Assembly: GCA_023974075.1 (NCBI GenBank)
Contig: JAMFTG010000044.1
Coordinates: 372,001 to 436,000 of the forward strand
DNA length: 64,000 bases
Direction: 5' to 3'
Source: Chaenocephalus aceratus
Taxonomy: Eukaryota > Chordata > Actinopteri > Perciformes > Channichthyidae
A program made the translations under genes and the position numbers. The notes beneath the pieces are model-generated. The model had not been told where the DNA came from, ran no database searches, and worked only from the letters and a program-made list of their open reading frames with translations. Positions within the stretch are counted from its first letter, which is position 1. Each line of letters starts with the position of its first letter. Positions 1 through 11,452 of this stretch are shown here, piece by piece.

Positions 1-60
1 CACTCATATGTTGATGAGAGTATTACAAACTTGAAAAATATTCCTCTAAGGTACATTTAG

Positions 61-120
61 AACAGATAAAAAATGTGCGATTAATCGCGATTAACTATTT
101 TAATCGACTGACAGCCCTAG
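61..120. repeat. hAT-type element terminal fragment
   Basis: The stretch contains the GATTAATCGCGATTAA core followed by TCGACTGACAGCCCTAG, a terminal sequence shared by many vertebrate hAT short elements. Only one end is visible, so this is a fragment. No target duplication could be identified. Confidence 0.5.
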
Positions 121-950
121 TAAAAACATGAATAAAACTAAATATCTTCAGATGTTATGCATAAGTGTCTACACTAATAATACAAAGTTATTATTAGTAT
201 GCTGTGTGTACCTTGTGTGCACCGCCTAGTGGTCAAAGTATGTTATTGAATTATTTTTGTTGAATAATGGTATTTGATGAAAAAATATTAAGAGTACATA
301 CTTTCATAGGGGGAAAGTAGAAGGTCAATGATAGAAATATAGAATATAAAAAATCAAGAAGATACTAAGTGATCTATACAATAAAACAGTTTAGTGCCGG
401 ATGTACAAAGATATTAATAGGAGGATGTGCAAAACAGACAAACTAATTAACCTTTATTTAAACATTAAATAACAGATTAAGGTCTTCTTTCAAATAAGAA
501 AAAAGCTTTGGGGGTATCTATCTACAGATAAATATTAAGCCTGAGAAAGTACTTAACGTCTAATATATTGCTTTCCTGCAATGTTAACTATGTTGAAGCA
601 CTTATTTTAACTGATATTATACACATTAATTATACTCTTATGTAGATAGAATAAGAAATGTGCAGAATATGACAGTGTAATGGTGGAGGTACACACATAT
701 TGATAGATGTCTTGTAATGCACTGTTGAGGAACCTGTGACCCAAGATAACTACACCGTATATATGTCAATAAACCTTAGAACATCTTGAAAGGGATGTGC
801 AAAATAGCAATTATATACAGTTTTTAATTAACTATTAGTAGAGAATAACGAGTAATGAATATACTTTATAGAGATCTGCAGATAAACGTTTAGTCTTCTC
901 AAGCACCAACTATCAAAAAAACCTCCAGGGCTGTACACAGTTTAATACTG
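121..950. other. AT-rich sequence, no gene seen
   Basis: AT-rich single-copy-looking sequence. I see no long open frame, splice-flanked exon or recognisable repeat apart from a CTCF-like half motif near 225. Confidence 0.5.
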
Positions 951-959
951 GCAACTTCT

Positions 960-1560
960 AATTTTGGCGAAAACGAAAACGTCTTTTAAAACTACAATTC
1001 CCAGTAGAGACGTGCCATAGAGAACATGTTGCGAAACACAATAGCCAGCATGTGTAGTTCTGGTGGGCGTTCGAGTCCAGTTTTGAATAGTCTGCCGTGG
1101 TTTCGTTCCATTTCAAAGAGCTTGACGCTCGGCGTAACCTTGGCGCACTGCCACTCCTACATGCAATCCCAGAGCTTGAAGATTAATCACGGGGTTTGTC
1201 GCAAAGCGGACAGGCGTCGGCACAACAATAGCTGGGGATTGTGGGTAGTGTAGTCTCTTTGGCGCTCCACATTTCAGAGAAAACGAGTTGTTTCTCACAA
1301 TTGAAGGGGGAAAAACACGAAGCATTGCACACAATTTAAATCTATCAGTCGTTTAATTAACAAAAGTAATCTGGTGTTTTTGAGTAGTGGAGATATCACG
1401 GTCAAATCAATCGACAGTAAGGAGAATACTTACTTCCGGGTGTACAATCCTCCGTTATCCAATGGGAATGGACGCTCACATTGCCTTTAACTGCCGCTGA
1501 CATGGACCGATGCCGTGCTTCCCTGAGCGTGAAATACCGCCGCCGATGGGAATACATTGC
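960..1560. promoter_or_regulatory. CpG-rich block with paired ACTACAATTCCCAG-like sites
   Basis: The block is markedly richer in CG dinucleotides than its AT-rich surroundings. ACTACAATTCCCAG lies at 991-1004 and a related inverted form near 1232-1254. This resembles the ZNF143/SBS promoter motif, which is common at vertebrate CpG-island promoters. No first exon was recognised next to it. It could equally be part of an unrecognised repeat. Confidence 0.3.
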
Positions 1561-1925
1561 AATCAGTTGAAAGCTCTTTGCGTCCCTTTATGAAGCTGAA
1601 GGAGCCTCGGAGCAACTGGACGCCACGGGACCCTGACCAAGTGTCGCTATTGGACTATCGGGGAGTGAGAGTGTGTTGTCAAAGGACAGCACCCTTCTGC
1701 TCATCACACGACCACCACGCCTCAGCCTTGGTGCCAAGCCAAGTTCTTTATAGAGCCGAATGATGGCGGTCAGCTTGTCTTGACAAATTCTGAAAACGTT
1801 TAAAATACAAGTCTTTGAAGGAATAATGTAGGTTACAGAAGATTATAATTAGGTTTTGGTCCTAGTTTGTGTTATATTTGGTATTTATCATTGCTTTAGT
1901 TTTAAGTATGCAAAAATGTACAAAC

Positions 1926-2715
1926 TATTAGAAATTAAAATCAATGTTTGATAGCATAATGTAGCTTAAACATAAAATGCTATTTGATTCTGGAAAAAAC
2001 CGGAAGTTCTCAATACCAAGCTTTTATTCTGAAAATCCTTCATCTCCGGTTAGCATTTAGCATGTGGCTAATATACCATTTCCTATAGATGTGAATTTAG
2101 CAGCGAAATGACATGGAGTGATGCACACCGAAACCTACTGATTTCACACTACAACTAATTGAACCAAGAGATTATTATTGCTGAATATTAAATGAAGGTA
2201 CAGTTTATTTGAATACGTTATTGTTTACAGACGTGGGTAGCATGTGACAACATCCGGAACGACCGGAAACCACAATGCCGTGAAGTATTTCCTGTATTTT
2301 TTAGAGTGTTGATTTCAGCGTTTGAAATGTATTTAGATGAAAAGTCGTGAAAGAGATTAGGAGGGGAAGAGGCGTGTCTAGTTATACAATGAATGTAAAA
2401 TGTCGAAATCCTCCGTTTAACGCAATATCGGACACAGAAGAACGAGGGGGAAGTCTCCTACGTCACCACAGCCCCAGAGAGGAGGAGCGAACAGCCAGCA
2501 AGCGGGAAGGACGAAGGCTTGTAAGCTCTCTTCTGCACGGCCATCAGAGGGAGAGGAAGCTGCAGACTTTCTCTCCTGACTGAATAATATCCTGTTTGTA
2601 ACATTACCGCGCCATATTTTTAATTAAAGTAACCATTTGAACCTTCTCAGAGACTCCATTTAGTCTCCTTTTAAAGCTTCTCTCCTGGACGCGAGAATAA
2701 CGAACATAGATAACA
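1926..2715 (+). mobile_element. solo LTR, family copy 1 (long form)
   Basis: The element starts TATTAG (family consensus TGTTAG) and ends ATAACA, and is flanked by a perfect 4-bp duplication AAAC (1922-1925 and 2716-2719). Related copies lie at 8224-8933 (minus), 15702-16274, 39643-40237 and, partly, 30063-30575. All share an ATTAAAGT-type polyadenylation region in the 3' half followed by a block ending in ACGCGAGAATAACGAAC. Short terminal inversion, 4-bp duplication, internal polyA signal and lack of coding sequence fit a solo LTR. Whether it is Gypsy, ERV or BEL cannot be told without the internal region. The short open frame over 2347-2583 is LTR sequence and not a gene. Confidence 0.65.
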
Positions 2716-3033
2716 AAACCCAAACAGCTAACCCAGTATCTTTGGATGTTGCAAGAGTGTGTAAAGTACTTCACTCATTAGATCAATCATCATCTACCAT
2801 TTTGAAGTGCAAAAATAGCGCTTACCAACCTCTCACACTGGATCTTAGGAACACACCAAGGGGAAATCGTGACGACACCCCCTCCTGACTTTAAGTTACA
2901 GTGATGGCACCTGTTTGTGCACAAACAACATACAGCAGATATGTTTTAGGGTATGCAGCTAACAAAGATATGTGAAATATGAAAAAGTAACGAGCTTCAG
3001 AGAGAGGGACATAAAAGGAAGGTCCTTGTAGAG

Positions 3034-3408
3034 CAGGGGTTCTCAAAGTGTTGATGAGTGAGGGCCAATGTAGGTACCCAATATTGGATTGAGGGCCGCC
3101 CAAGAAAAAACGGAACACAAAATAATTCCAAAACAAATCCTTTCTTTATTGTACTAACCAATTACCGCAACTCGCGAGATGCCTAGTTGCCATGCAACCA
3201 GTAGTCTAGCAAACTTTCCACAAGCTGTCATTCATAATTTAGGAATGTCAACCCAGGGGGCGCAGTTTTTACCATTCTTAAAGTCCATTCTAATTCTTAC
3301 TAGATACGACCATGGAGGATTAAAATATAACGCATTAACTATCGCGGGCCGCCAGAAACCTTTCCGAGGGCCGCCATTGGCCCGCGGGCCGCACTTTGAG
3401 AACCCCTG
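3034..3408. mobile_element. hAT MITE (CAGGGGTTCTCAAAGTG termini)
   Basis: Perfect 17-bp terminal inverted repeats CAGGGGTTCTCAAAGTG and its complement bound a 375-bp element. The flanking 8-bp duplication is TTGTAGAG on the left and GTGTAGAG on the right (7 of 8). This is the standard signature of a non-autonomous hAT element of the Charlie type. The open frames inside on both strands are incidental. Confidence 0.9.
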
Positions 3409-3416
3409 GTGTAGAG

Positions 3417-4284
3417 AAACAAGACAAAGAAGCAGAGCAGGAGCAAAACACGAAGACGAAGGAAACTGAGTATCAAATAAAGGGTAAGAGGCGACTAGGT
3501 CCGCGGATAAAAAGAGATGAGAGAAGGCTTGCATCTCGGTTTCAAATCTTCTGAACGCACGCCTGTGGCGATCGGATAAACAGGGCCAGTAAGACATCTG
3601 AACAAAGATGCGTCAGTTAGTGTCGGTGGGGGATATCCTTGGCCCGTCTTCTTTCAAGAAAGTTGGTCAAAACAGTTTGTGTTCCGGTGCTGTTGTCCTT
3701 CTCGACTTGGGTAGAAAGTTTCAGCCCGATGAGGCTTTGATAGATTGAAAGAGGTAGTCATTTGCTCCATCTCCATCTGTTGTGCCGCCGCCCTATTTGC
3801 ATCTCATTTTAGTCTCACTTTTATTTTTGAATCGGAGATGACTTTCATTCTGTCTCTGGCTTCATCACTCGGCTTGAATATCTGTCCTTCTTTTCCCCTG
3901 GATTGATGAATAGCAATTTTCACCAATATATTTCCAGAACTGATATCACTCCAGCTGCTCTCCCCTGACAGCTCAACTTATAAAGAAGTGCCTCTAATCT
4001 TTCCTGAATCACACAATCTCCTCCACTCGCTCTCTAAAAATATACTCTCACTTTTTCATACTGGATCATTAGAAAGTCACAATGATCCATGATTCGATAA
4101 ACCTTACGGATCCTTAAAGCTACCCTGATCAATATTGTTATATTTAACAATTACTCAAATGACTGTATATGAGAGGACAGGTGTAGCTTGCATGAACATG
4201 ACACACAGAGAGAGAACTAGAAATCACTTTAAAAGCCCATAGGCCAATTCTCTCCCTAATTGCCCTACTCCCCCCCCCCCTAAC
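3417..4284. other. no feature recognised
   Basis: Intergenic-looking sequence of mixed composition. No exon with flanking splice sites and no known repeat end was seen. Confidence 0.4.
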
Positions 4285-4352
4285 CGACTTGTAAAGCGAC
4301 CTTGGGTTTCCTGAAAGGCGCTATAAAAATATTATATATTATTATTATTATT
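4285..4352 (+). mobile_element. L2-type LINE/SINE 3' tail
   Basis: The sequence TTGTAAAGCGACC...GGCGCTATAAAAAT followed by a TTA-type microsatellite is the 3' tail typical of L2-clade LINEs and their SINE partners. Only the tail is recognisable. Confidence 0.6.
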
Positions 4353-4491
4353 AATGTAATGGGTACCTTCTGGCCAGTCCATCTTTCTGCTGACAAACAT
4401 ATCAAACCAGAAACATATTCTCCTTGGCTGAGGTAATGACTATCCCCAACTCGTGCACTTTCCCTACAGCTTTACAGGGATTTTAAGTCTA

Positions 4492-4534
4492 TTTCAGCCG
4501 TTATGTAAAAAAACCCAAAACATAACGGCTGAAA
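4492..4534. repeat. 14-bp perfect inverted repeat (hairpin)
   Basis: TTTCAGCCGTTATG at 4492-4505 pairs exactly with CATAACGGCTGAAA at 4521-4534 across a 15-nt A/C-rich spacer. Confidence 0.75.
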
Positions 4535-4807
4535 GAAAAAAACATTAGTTTGATGTTTTGGCTTTGGCTTACCTTTTAAGCCACAGACTTGTTTTGCATC
4601 AATCTTGATACAGGGTACTTATTATGTTATAGTTTGGATTCCTAAAGCTTTTAGTCTATTATCATTCAAGGGTGCTTTTCACTATAAGTAATTTCTTTTT
4701 GGACGGACACAATAATTTAATTTTTTTTACTATGTTTAGGGTGCAACAACTAATCGACGACCAAATTAGTCGCCAACGAATTCAGTCGTCGATTCGTTGG
4801 TGACGTC

Positions 4808-5715
4808 ATCACCCCCACAACACACTCCACTCTCACCAACTGTCTCTCAGAAATAAAAGCATGGATGCAAACAAACTATCTCCAACTGAACAGTGCCAAA
4901 TCAGACATCATCATCATCGGCTCCCCATCCCGTATCAAAGACATCCAGAATTTCAACTTCACCATTGACAGCCACACTCTCCCCCCCTCACATCCGCAAC
5001 CTCGGAGTCATCTTCGACAGTCAGCTCAAATTCAACCACCACATAAATCACATCACCAGGACCGCCTTTTTCCACCTCAAAAACATTGACCGTCTCTGCC
5101 CATCACTCTCCTCCTCTGCTGCTGAAACCCTGATTCATGCATTCATCACTTCACGACTCGACTACTGCAATAGCATCCTCTACGGCATACCATCCAACCT
5201 AATCAATAAACTCCAACATATCCAGAACTCTGCTGCCCGCCTCCTCACCCACACCCGCTCCCGAGACCACATCACTCCCGTCCTCCAGAACCTCCACTGG
5301 CTCCCCGTCCTCCTCATTACTCACAAAGCCCTCAACAACCAGCCCCCCCCCCCTACCTCACAGACCTGCTGCACCACCACACCCCTTCCCGCTGCTTCCG
5401 CTCATCAGAAGCCACCCTCCTCTCCATCCCCACCCGCACCAATCACCGGACCTGGGGGGACAGAGCCTTCTCCGTCGCTGCCCCCTCCCTCTGGAACTCT
5501 CTCCCCCAACCCATCAGAGACGGCACTGACCTCACCACCTTCAAAACACTCACCTCTTCAATCTGGCTTTTAATGTGTGATTGTTTTTGTATTATTTGAC
5601 TTTAACTATATATTTATTTGTTGTTCCTTCCTTTTCTTTTCCCTTCACTATATCTGTAAAGCGTCTTTGAGCACCTGTAAAAGCGCTAACAAATTAAATC
5701 TATTATTATTATTAT
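4808..5715 (+). mobile_element. 5'-truncated L2/Rex1-type LINE, C-terminal RT region
   Basis: The open frame 4893-5573 (226 codons) carries the motif series of the C-terminal part of L2/CR1-group reverse transcriptases: LGVIFDSQLKF near the start, then FITSRLDYCNSILYGIP, and LQHIQNSAARLLT. After about residue 140 the frame drifts into a proline-rich translation typical of a frameshift. The element ends with the family tail TGTAAAGCGTCTTTGAGCAC and a TTA microsatellite. It is a dead 5'-truncated copy; the polymerase catalytic FADD region is missing. Other copies of the same tail lie at 6465-6740 (inverted), 7884-8003 and 11372-11452. Confidence 0.8.
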
Positions 5716-5876
5716 CACGTGTGTTTTACGCGCCATTAAGCTCCAACGTTATCGGTCTTTTTATCGGTACTGGAGACATTTAAAAAATATACGTCACATG
5801 TATTATTGCTATAAAAACATTATATCGCAGTCTTAGTGTCGCCAACTCGTTTCTAACATGCAAAAACACAAAAAGA

Positions 5877-6191
5877 ATGCGTCTATGGTCGGTGTATTTT
5901 CGATCTTTCCAATCCAGACGAGATCTCTCTCCGTCTGTGTGCGAGGGGGCGGGGCAGTTTACACACACGCAGCTGCTCCATGCAGCAACACACGGCGGAG
6001 ATGGCGGAGAGAAGCGCTCCGAGGTGTGGTTAAACTTTACCCGTCTCGATGTGGACGATGCTCTTTGCCTAAAGTGCACTAAGAGTTTAGCATGTCAGGG
6101 CGGTAACACGAGCAATTTAGCAAAAGTGTTCTACATCCAGGCGGAGGAATGCACCGGGTTCCACTGTCTTTCTAGTCCCATCCACGAATAA
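5877..6191 (+). pseudogene. BED-type zinc finger fragment of a hAT transposase
   Basis: Open frame of 104 codons. From about residue 47 it reads EVWLNFTRLDVDDALCLKC...GGNTSNL, which matches the BED finger pattern: W-x-x-F, C-x-x-C, then G-G-N-T-S-N-L. The paired His residues of a full BED domain are not seen. The translation before residue 47 looks like 5' leader sequence, and the ATG of the GC-rich leader (about 6000) is in another frame, so the true start is unclear. BED fingers bind DNA and open many hAT transposases and ZBED genes. A near-identical leader sits at 29130-29509 but ends before the finger. Confidence 0.55.
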
Positions 6192-6464
6192 CTTTTCCAC
6201 GTCAGCAACACACGAAGTTAACAAATTATACAAACATGGGTTAATGATTAGAGGTAACTGAGTTATTTATTTTGTTAAAGTTTCAGCTATTCTGTTCACA
6301 ATTCTGTCATCACATTATTTAATACGATTTGTTAATTTAAATAAAAAGCAATGTTAATTTTGTTCACAATTTGTTAAGTTAATTTAATAATATATGTATT
6401 TTTGAATCAAGTATTCATCTTCATTGTTAGTTTCCACATGCCTAAAACAACATCAAGTTACATC

Positions 6465-6740
6465 TAAAAGTATTTTACAGGTGCTCAAAGACGCTTTACA
6501 GATATAGTGAAGACAAAATAAAATAAAATAAATGAACAACAAATAAATATATAGTCAAATATAGTCAAATAATACAAACACAATCACACATTAAAAGCCA
6601 GATTGAAGAGGTGAGTGTTTTGCAGGTGGGGGGGTCGGTGCCGTCTCTGATGGGTTGGGGAGTGAGTTCCAGAGGGGGGGGCAGCGACGGAGGCTCTGTC
6701 CCCCCAGGTCCGGTGATGGATGTGGGTGGGATGGAGAGGA
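6465..6740 (-). mobile_element. inverted LINE 3' fragment
   Basis: Reverse complement of about 5440-5690, that is, the last coding part and tail of the same LINE family, inside the same hAT element. With 4808-5715 it forms a long inverted repeat of roughly 250 bp. Confidence 0.75.
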
Positions 6741-7096
6741 ACATAATAGTCCGAATAGTCGATTAATTGATTATCAAATTAGTCGTTGTTGCAGCCCTAA
6801 TGTTCTATCTGAATTTACTTTAAAATAAAAATATATGTTCTACATCCAACTCACAGGTTCATCATTGCTTTGAGAAAAAGATTATTAATGTTCCCCGTTT
6901 AGAAGATATGGTCATTTGTTCTGGGAATGTCCTTTTCGAGCCTGAGACCTGAAAACAGGCTCCGGGCTTAACAGGTTAACCGGTCTCTTTTTAACCGTTG
7001 GAGCCGATAGAATCGAGGAGAAGTTCCTCAAATCCATCTAAACATTACCCGTTGGTGAAGAGAGTGATGCGTAGCCAGAATGCCCAAAACAGGAAG

Positions 7097-7594
7097 CTGT
7101 AAGTAAAACTTTATTTATATAGCACCCTTCTCAACACGGATGTACAAAGTGCTTTACAGTACGGTACACAGGACACAATTCACAGTACAACTATAACATG
7201 TAGAATAAAAGGCATAAAACGGCAGCAGGTAATACATAGGATAAAACATACGACAAAACACCCATAACAAAAAAAGAAGACAGCCACTAACTCGCCTCCT
7301 CCGACGACCCAAAGGCCTGTCGGAAGAGGTGGGTCTTTAACCGCCCCTTAAAAATCTCTATTGAGGCCGAGGTTTTTATTACTTGGGGGAGTTTGTTCCA
7401 AAGCCTTGGGGCCACCGCCTCAAAGGCACGGGCACCCCTAGTCTTTAGCCTGGTTCGGGGCACCCTTAGGAGGCCTTGCTCAGAGGACTTCAGGGCCCGG
7501 GTGGTGATGTGCGGGTGGATCAGGTCATTGATGTAGGCTGGGGCTTGGCCATGGACGGCTCTATATGTGAAGACCAGTACTTTGAATTGCTGTT
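7097..7594 (-). mobile_element. 5'-truncated L2/Rex1-type LINE, C-terminal RT region
   Basis: On the minus strand the sequence encodes the terminal region of an L2/CR1-group reverse transcriptase, with recognisable HGQAPAYINDLIHPH, GARAFEAVAPRLWNKLP and FKGRLKTHLF segments. The 3' end is the TTTATTTATATAGCAC-type tail seen here at the left edge. A short GCTGT duplication flanks it. The equivalent point in the PB1 copy near 23950 is uninterrupted. Confidence 0.75.
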
Positions 7595-7883
7595 ATGTCG
7601 TAATGGTGGCTATCATTAGCAGCTAATATGAAAACTCAGTTTTTGACATACAAATGGGATGATGGATTATCATTTCAAAGTGACAGACACATTGGAATAA
7701 CCTTCAGCAGCGTTTTTATCGTTTTACAACAGTTCTGACAATGTCCCGTGTTGTGATGTCTGTGTCTGCTTCCCCTGTCACGAGTTCTGATCGCTCAGTA
7801 ATGAGATTTCTGGAATCTGTGGAATCTCACAATGCTAATCGCCATCTTGTTTGTGCATATACGATCAGTAATTTAAAGTACAA

Positions 7884-8003
7884 AGTAACTTTAACTATAT
7901 ATTTATTTGTTGTTACTTTATTTTATTTTCTCCACTATATCTGTAAAGCGTCTTTGAGCACCTGTAAAAGCGCTAACAACATAAATCTATTATTATTATT
8001 AAT
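7884..8003 (+). mobile_element. short LINE 3' tail insertion
   Basis: About 120 bp ending TGTAAAGCGTCTTTGAGCAC and a TTA run, the same family as 4808-5715. It interrupts PB1 sequence that is continuous at about 23640. Confidence 0.75.
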
Positions 8004-8223
8004 AAGGGTATTTTTACCGTGAGTTCTGTGTTACGTGTGTCAGCATTGTTTCGCTCAGGGCTCATTTAGACGCTTCTTGTGAGACTTGTGTTTTGTTTCG
8101 GTAAAAATGGATCGTATCGTCGTTAGCTGAGTTTCTTCCCGTTAGCTGAGTATGACACATTAATAGGTTTTTAAATATTAAGATGCCCTGAGACACAGTT
8201 TCGTGAAAAAACACCCCGCAGCC

Positions 8224-8933
8224 TGTTAGAAGTATTCGTTGTTCTCGCGTCCCAGGAGAGAAGCTTAAATAAAGAGACTAATGGAGGTTTGAAATGGGTA
8301 CTTTAATTAAATAGCGCGGAACAAACAGAAGCTGGTGGAGAGAGAGAGAGCAGCTGCTGCAGCTGTGTCTCGCAGCCAAAAGAGAGCCTGCATCCCCCCG
8401 TCTGTTAGCTATATATCTCCTTCGTGGCTCCCGTGACGTCGGAGTCCTCCCGTCGCTTTCTTCTTATGTCCGATATCGCGTAAAACAGAGGATTTAAACA
8501 TTGTATATTCATTGCATCACTCCACACGCCTTTTCTCCTTATACACTCATTCATGACTTTTTATTTAATGCATTTTAACGGCTGTAATCTTGTTTACGTC
8601 AAACCGGAAGTGACGTCATGTGAACAACGGAACTGTCTTTCAATAAAGCTTTTTAGAATTACAACTACCTTCATTTAATATTCAGCAATAATAACATCTC
8701 GGCGTCTATACATGTAGTGTTAAAGTCAGTATGTTTTAGTATCATTTTCACCTTAAATTCACTTTTCTAGATTAGCCACATGCTAATGCTAACCGGAGAT
8801 GAAGAATTTTCAGAATAAAAGTTTTAAGTTATGAGTGTGCATGAACTTCCGTTTTTTCAGAATTAAACAGCTTTAAGCTTACGGTATGTTTAAACTAAAT
8901 GATGCCATTAAACATTGATTTTAATTTCTAACA
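8224..8933 (-). mobile_element. solo LTR, family copy 2
   Basis: Bounded by TGTTAG and CTAACA and flanked by a perfect 4-bp duplication AGCC (8220-8223, 8934-8937). On the minus strand it aligns along its length with 1926-2715, including the ATTAAAGT region and the ACGCGAGAACAACGAA block. It lies near the end of a PB1 element, which resumes directly after it. Confidence 0.75.
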
Positions 8934-9355
8934 AGCCCCTTGCAGTGGGCTCTCGGGCTTAACAGGTTAAGGATGGATTTTGACCTATAACAACATGTTT
9001 TAAGGGAACATGTGTACATTTTTGCTGGGCGATCGTGTTTGTTCTTTAGTGAATAGATTATAGCAGGGGTGTCAAACTAAATTTCATCGTGGGCCACATT
9101 ACCATTATGGTTGCACTCAAAGGGCCGGTTGTAACTATATAAATATACATATATAAATACATAATATATATGAAATAATGTATTATATTATATTATTGCC
9201 TCTGCATTGGATTATTATTGGATAGGGTAATAACTTCATAATTAACTACGTCTGAAAGCAGAAGTCTATAGGCAAACAATTGCAAGTCTCTTCAGTGCGC
9301 ATGTCACAACATGAGATGCATTGTGGGACATGTAGTTTTATGGGCAACCTGCTTC

Positions 9356-9440
9356 TGTAAGATAAGATAAGATGGACCTTTATTAATCCCCGTGGGGAAA
9401 TGCAGTTGTTTAACAGCAACAGGGTGAGATTGAAAAACAG
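9356..9440. repeat. teleost retroposon tail (GATGGACCTTTATTAATCCC type)
   Basis: AGATAAGATGGACCTTTAT...CCCGTGGGGAAAT is a dispersed sequence that recurs inverted at 57190-57312 and, diverged, at 39250 and 45728 where it adjoins a tRNA-like SINE. It marks a retroposon inside the hAT element. Confidence 0.5.
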
Positions 9441-10430
9441 GACAGCACAGATTCACACAGATTAATACAATTAAGGATAAAAAAATAACTATACATGTAA
9501 AATAAGAAATTAATTAAAATGAAGTGTGCTTGTTGTGAATTAAGCTGTCATTATCTAGCCTGTGTAGTCCAGCCTATCACATCAACATAGCGTCGTGTAA
9601 TGATCCACACGTTTTAAGAGCAGGCCGTCCTGTATGAATAATATCATTCGTAAAAGGTGGCCTTGCAGACAGGAATGTTTGTGGGATGTTCTTCGGAATG
9701 ATATTCATTAGTGACCTCCCTATCCTTCTGCATATCGCTGTTGACAACCTTTGGACGTCTCCGCTGAACTTTGTTGACAGTGATCAGCTGCCAAAGGACT
9801 TGATCCTGCTCGATGTGATCCAGAGTAAAAAGACAGAACGTTTTTTAATAGATCCCCTGGGGTCAATGTGTCTGCGTGACAGAAGTTTGCTTTTGTATGA
9901 GAATGATAACGAGCGACAGCCGGCATTGTTCCTCCTCCCGAGTGCCTCATTTTCTTAATCTCCTCACGAACATGATTACATTTCGATGGCTTCGTTTCTT
10001 CCCCACCACAGGTTCATCAATGCCGTCAAAGTTATTCATGTTTTTATTGTTTGTTGAAGTAGATAATGACGAAAGCCGGTACATTCAGGGTGCCGCCATT
10101 ATTGTTTACACGGCGTGGAATGCTCTGTGATTGGTTGAGGTGCGTGGAATGGTGCGCTGTGATTGGTTGAGCGGATGTATCGCATTCTGTAGAGAAGGGA
10201 GCCTGGCGTTTGTCGCTGTTTGGAAAGAAAGTGAGAAAACAGGACAGAATAACACGGCGGATATCGCGTTTTGCGGAAAATTGAATGTTGACTTTTCAAT
10301 ACCGACGAAATACAATACTGATTTCGGCGGGGAACTAATTTTTATCAAAAGTGGCGTTTATCGCGTTTTGGAACCAAACTCTTCATATATAGATATTCTG
10401 TAAATCGGCATGTAACCGTATAATAAACGT
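9441..10430. other. unrecognised cargo of the hAT element
   Basis: Contains open frames of up to 90 codons on both strands with no family I recognise, and two copies of GATTGGTTGAG (inverted CCAAT boxes) at about 10128-10170 ahead of a 90-codon plus frame ending at 10403. This could be the promoter and leader of a lost transposase gene. Confidence 0.3.
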
Positions 10431-10525
10431 ATTATATTCTTTGCAAGCTCTTGCGGGCCACATAAAATGAAGTCGCGGGCCGGATTTGGCCCCCGGGCCT
10501 TGAGTTTGACACCCGTGGATTATAG

Positions 10526-11371
10526 CATCAAATTGAATAAAATATTTTCAAAGTGGAGTTATCAGCTTCATTTGTGAACTTCCTTTTGCAGGATATTATT
10601 TCAGGAGGAGAGCATTCCCATAATTGTAAAACAATTTTCTAAATTGACTTGAGAATCAATATTCTGGTATGTGTGTGTGTGCTTCATGTAGTGTGTGTCC
10701 TCTGTGTGCCATGGGATCACGGTTTCAAAGCCTTTCCTGATCTGCGCTATTTCTGTTTCCCCGTCCAGCTTACTGGCATGGTGATCACACACAATGAAGC
10801 CAAGACACTCAACATTGGACAGACATTCATTCAGGCTGCCAAGTCCATATTGTGTTGCTCCCACATGGACAAGATGGCTGCCTCTTGTTTCTTGATTGGG
10901 GGCACAGAGATCGCAGCTCACTGTCCTTTCCAAACTGTTGGATCCCGTCACATCCAAAAGCGTATTCAGTCAGACGGTTTGCTGAGTGCAAATGAGGGTC
11001 GTTTGGCAAAACTGTTGCTAAGAGATACAATTGGTTTAAAAAGGCACATTATAATCTGGTACATTTTAAAGCTACCAAAGAGTTTCTGATTTTAATGTGA
11101 ACAGAAATACTTGGAATATTACATAAGACATTCTCCCACATAACCTCTTGTGGTATCAAGATAGTATTGGTTTGATTTCCCAAGGTTTAAAGATGTCTTC
11201 TGCCCCACACATTACAATTGAGGCGAGTAGAATTCATTCTTCTCCAAGCATTGACTAAACACCACAAAATGTCTTCCCCAAATTATTCTTGATAATGGGT
11301 TTGGTGAATCAAAGCCTAGGCAATTAAAATCAAAGTTACTTAGGTGATAGAAACTACTCCTTTCTTTTCCC
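10526..11371. other. no feature recognised
   Basis: A 146-codon plus frame (10649-11089) is open but starts in a GT-rich tract, shows no domain I know and is overlapped by frames on the other strand. I do not call it a gene. Confidence 0.4.
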
Positions 11372-11452
11372 TTCACTATATCTGTAAAGCGTCTTTGAGC
11401 ACCTGTAAAAGCACTAACAAATTAAATCTATTATTATTATTATTAATTACTC
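11372..11452 (+). mobile_element. LINE 3' tail
   Basis: ATATCTGTAAAGCGTCTTTG followed by the TTA microsatellite: fourth copy of the tail family of 4808-5715. Its terminal bases form the left arm of the palindrome at 11419-11514. Confidence 0.75.

Larger units (their letters stand above)
4738..6798 (+). mobile_element. hAT element with BED-finger exon and internal LINE fragments
   Basis: Ends are AGGGTGCAACAACTAATCG on the left and, inverted, AGGGCTGCAACAACGACT on the right, a common hAT terminus. The host sequence on either side rejoins as an uninterrupted stretch in the paralogous PB1 element at about 24320-24350, so the boundaries are independently supported. The 8-bp duplication is degraded. 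Inside are a plus-strand LINE fragment (4808-5715), a GC-box-containing promoter-like region, a BED-type zinc finger remnant and an inverted LINE tail (6465-6740). No DDE catalytic region remains. Confidence 0.7.
4590..6975 (+). mobile_element. right half of PB1 TTAA-type element, interrupted by a hAT
   Basis: 4590-4737 plus 6799-6975 match 24190-24465, the right part of the complete PB1 copy, and end in GGGCTTAACAGG followed by TTAA at 6976-6979. The hAT at 4738-6798 splits this half. The left half is not upstream. It follows downstream in inverted orientation (6980-8966). Confidence 0.6.
6980..8966 (-). mobile_element. left half of PB1 TTAA-type element, inverted, with three insertions
   Basis: Reverse complement of 23441 to about 24085 of the complete PB1 copy, ending GGGCTTAACAGG then TTAA (8967-8970). 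It is interrupted by a LINE fragment (7097-7594), a short LINE tail (7884-8003) and a solo LTR (8224-8933). Each of the three is absent at the matching place in 23441-24085. Confidence 0.7.
9064..10517. mobile_element. hAT element (CAGGGGTGTCAAACT termini)
   Basis: Termini CAGGGGTGTCAAACT and GAGTTTGACACCCGTG with a perfect 8-bp duplication GATTATAG at 9056-9063 and 10518-10525. The outer 300 bp match, inverted, the shorter copy at 26531-27056. The middle (about 9356-10430) is extra and begins with a separate repeat (9356-9440). Confidence 0.9.

Noticed and set aside
10649..11089. 146-codon plus frame
   Set aside because: Starts in a GT-rich tract, has no recognisable motif and no splice or promoter context.
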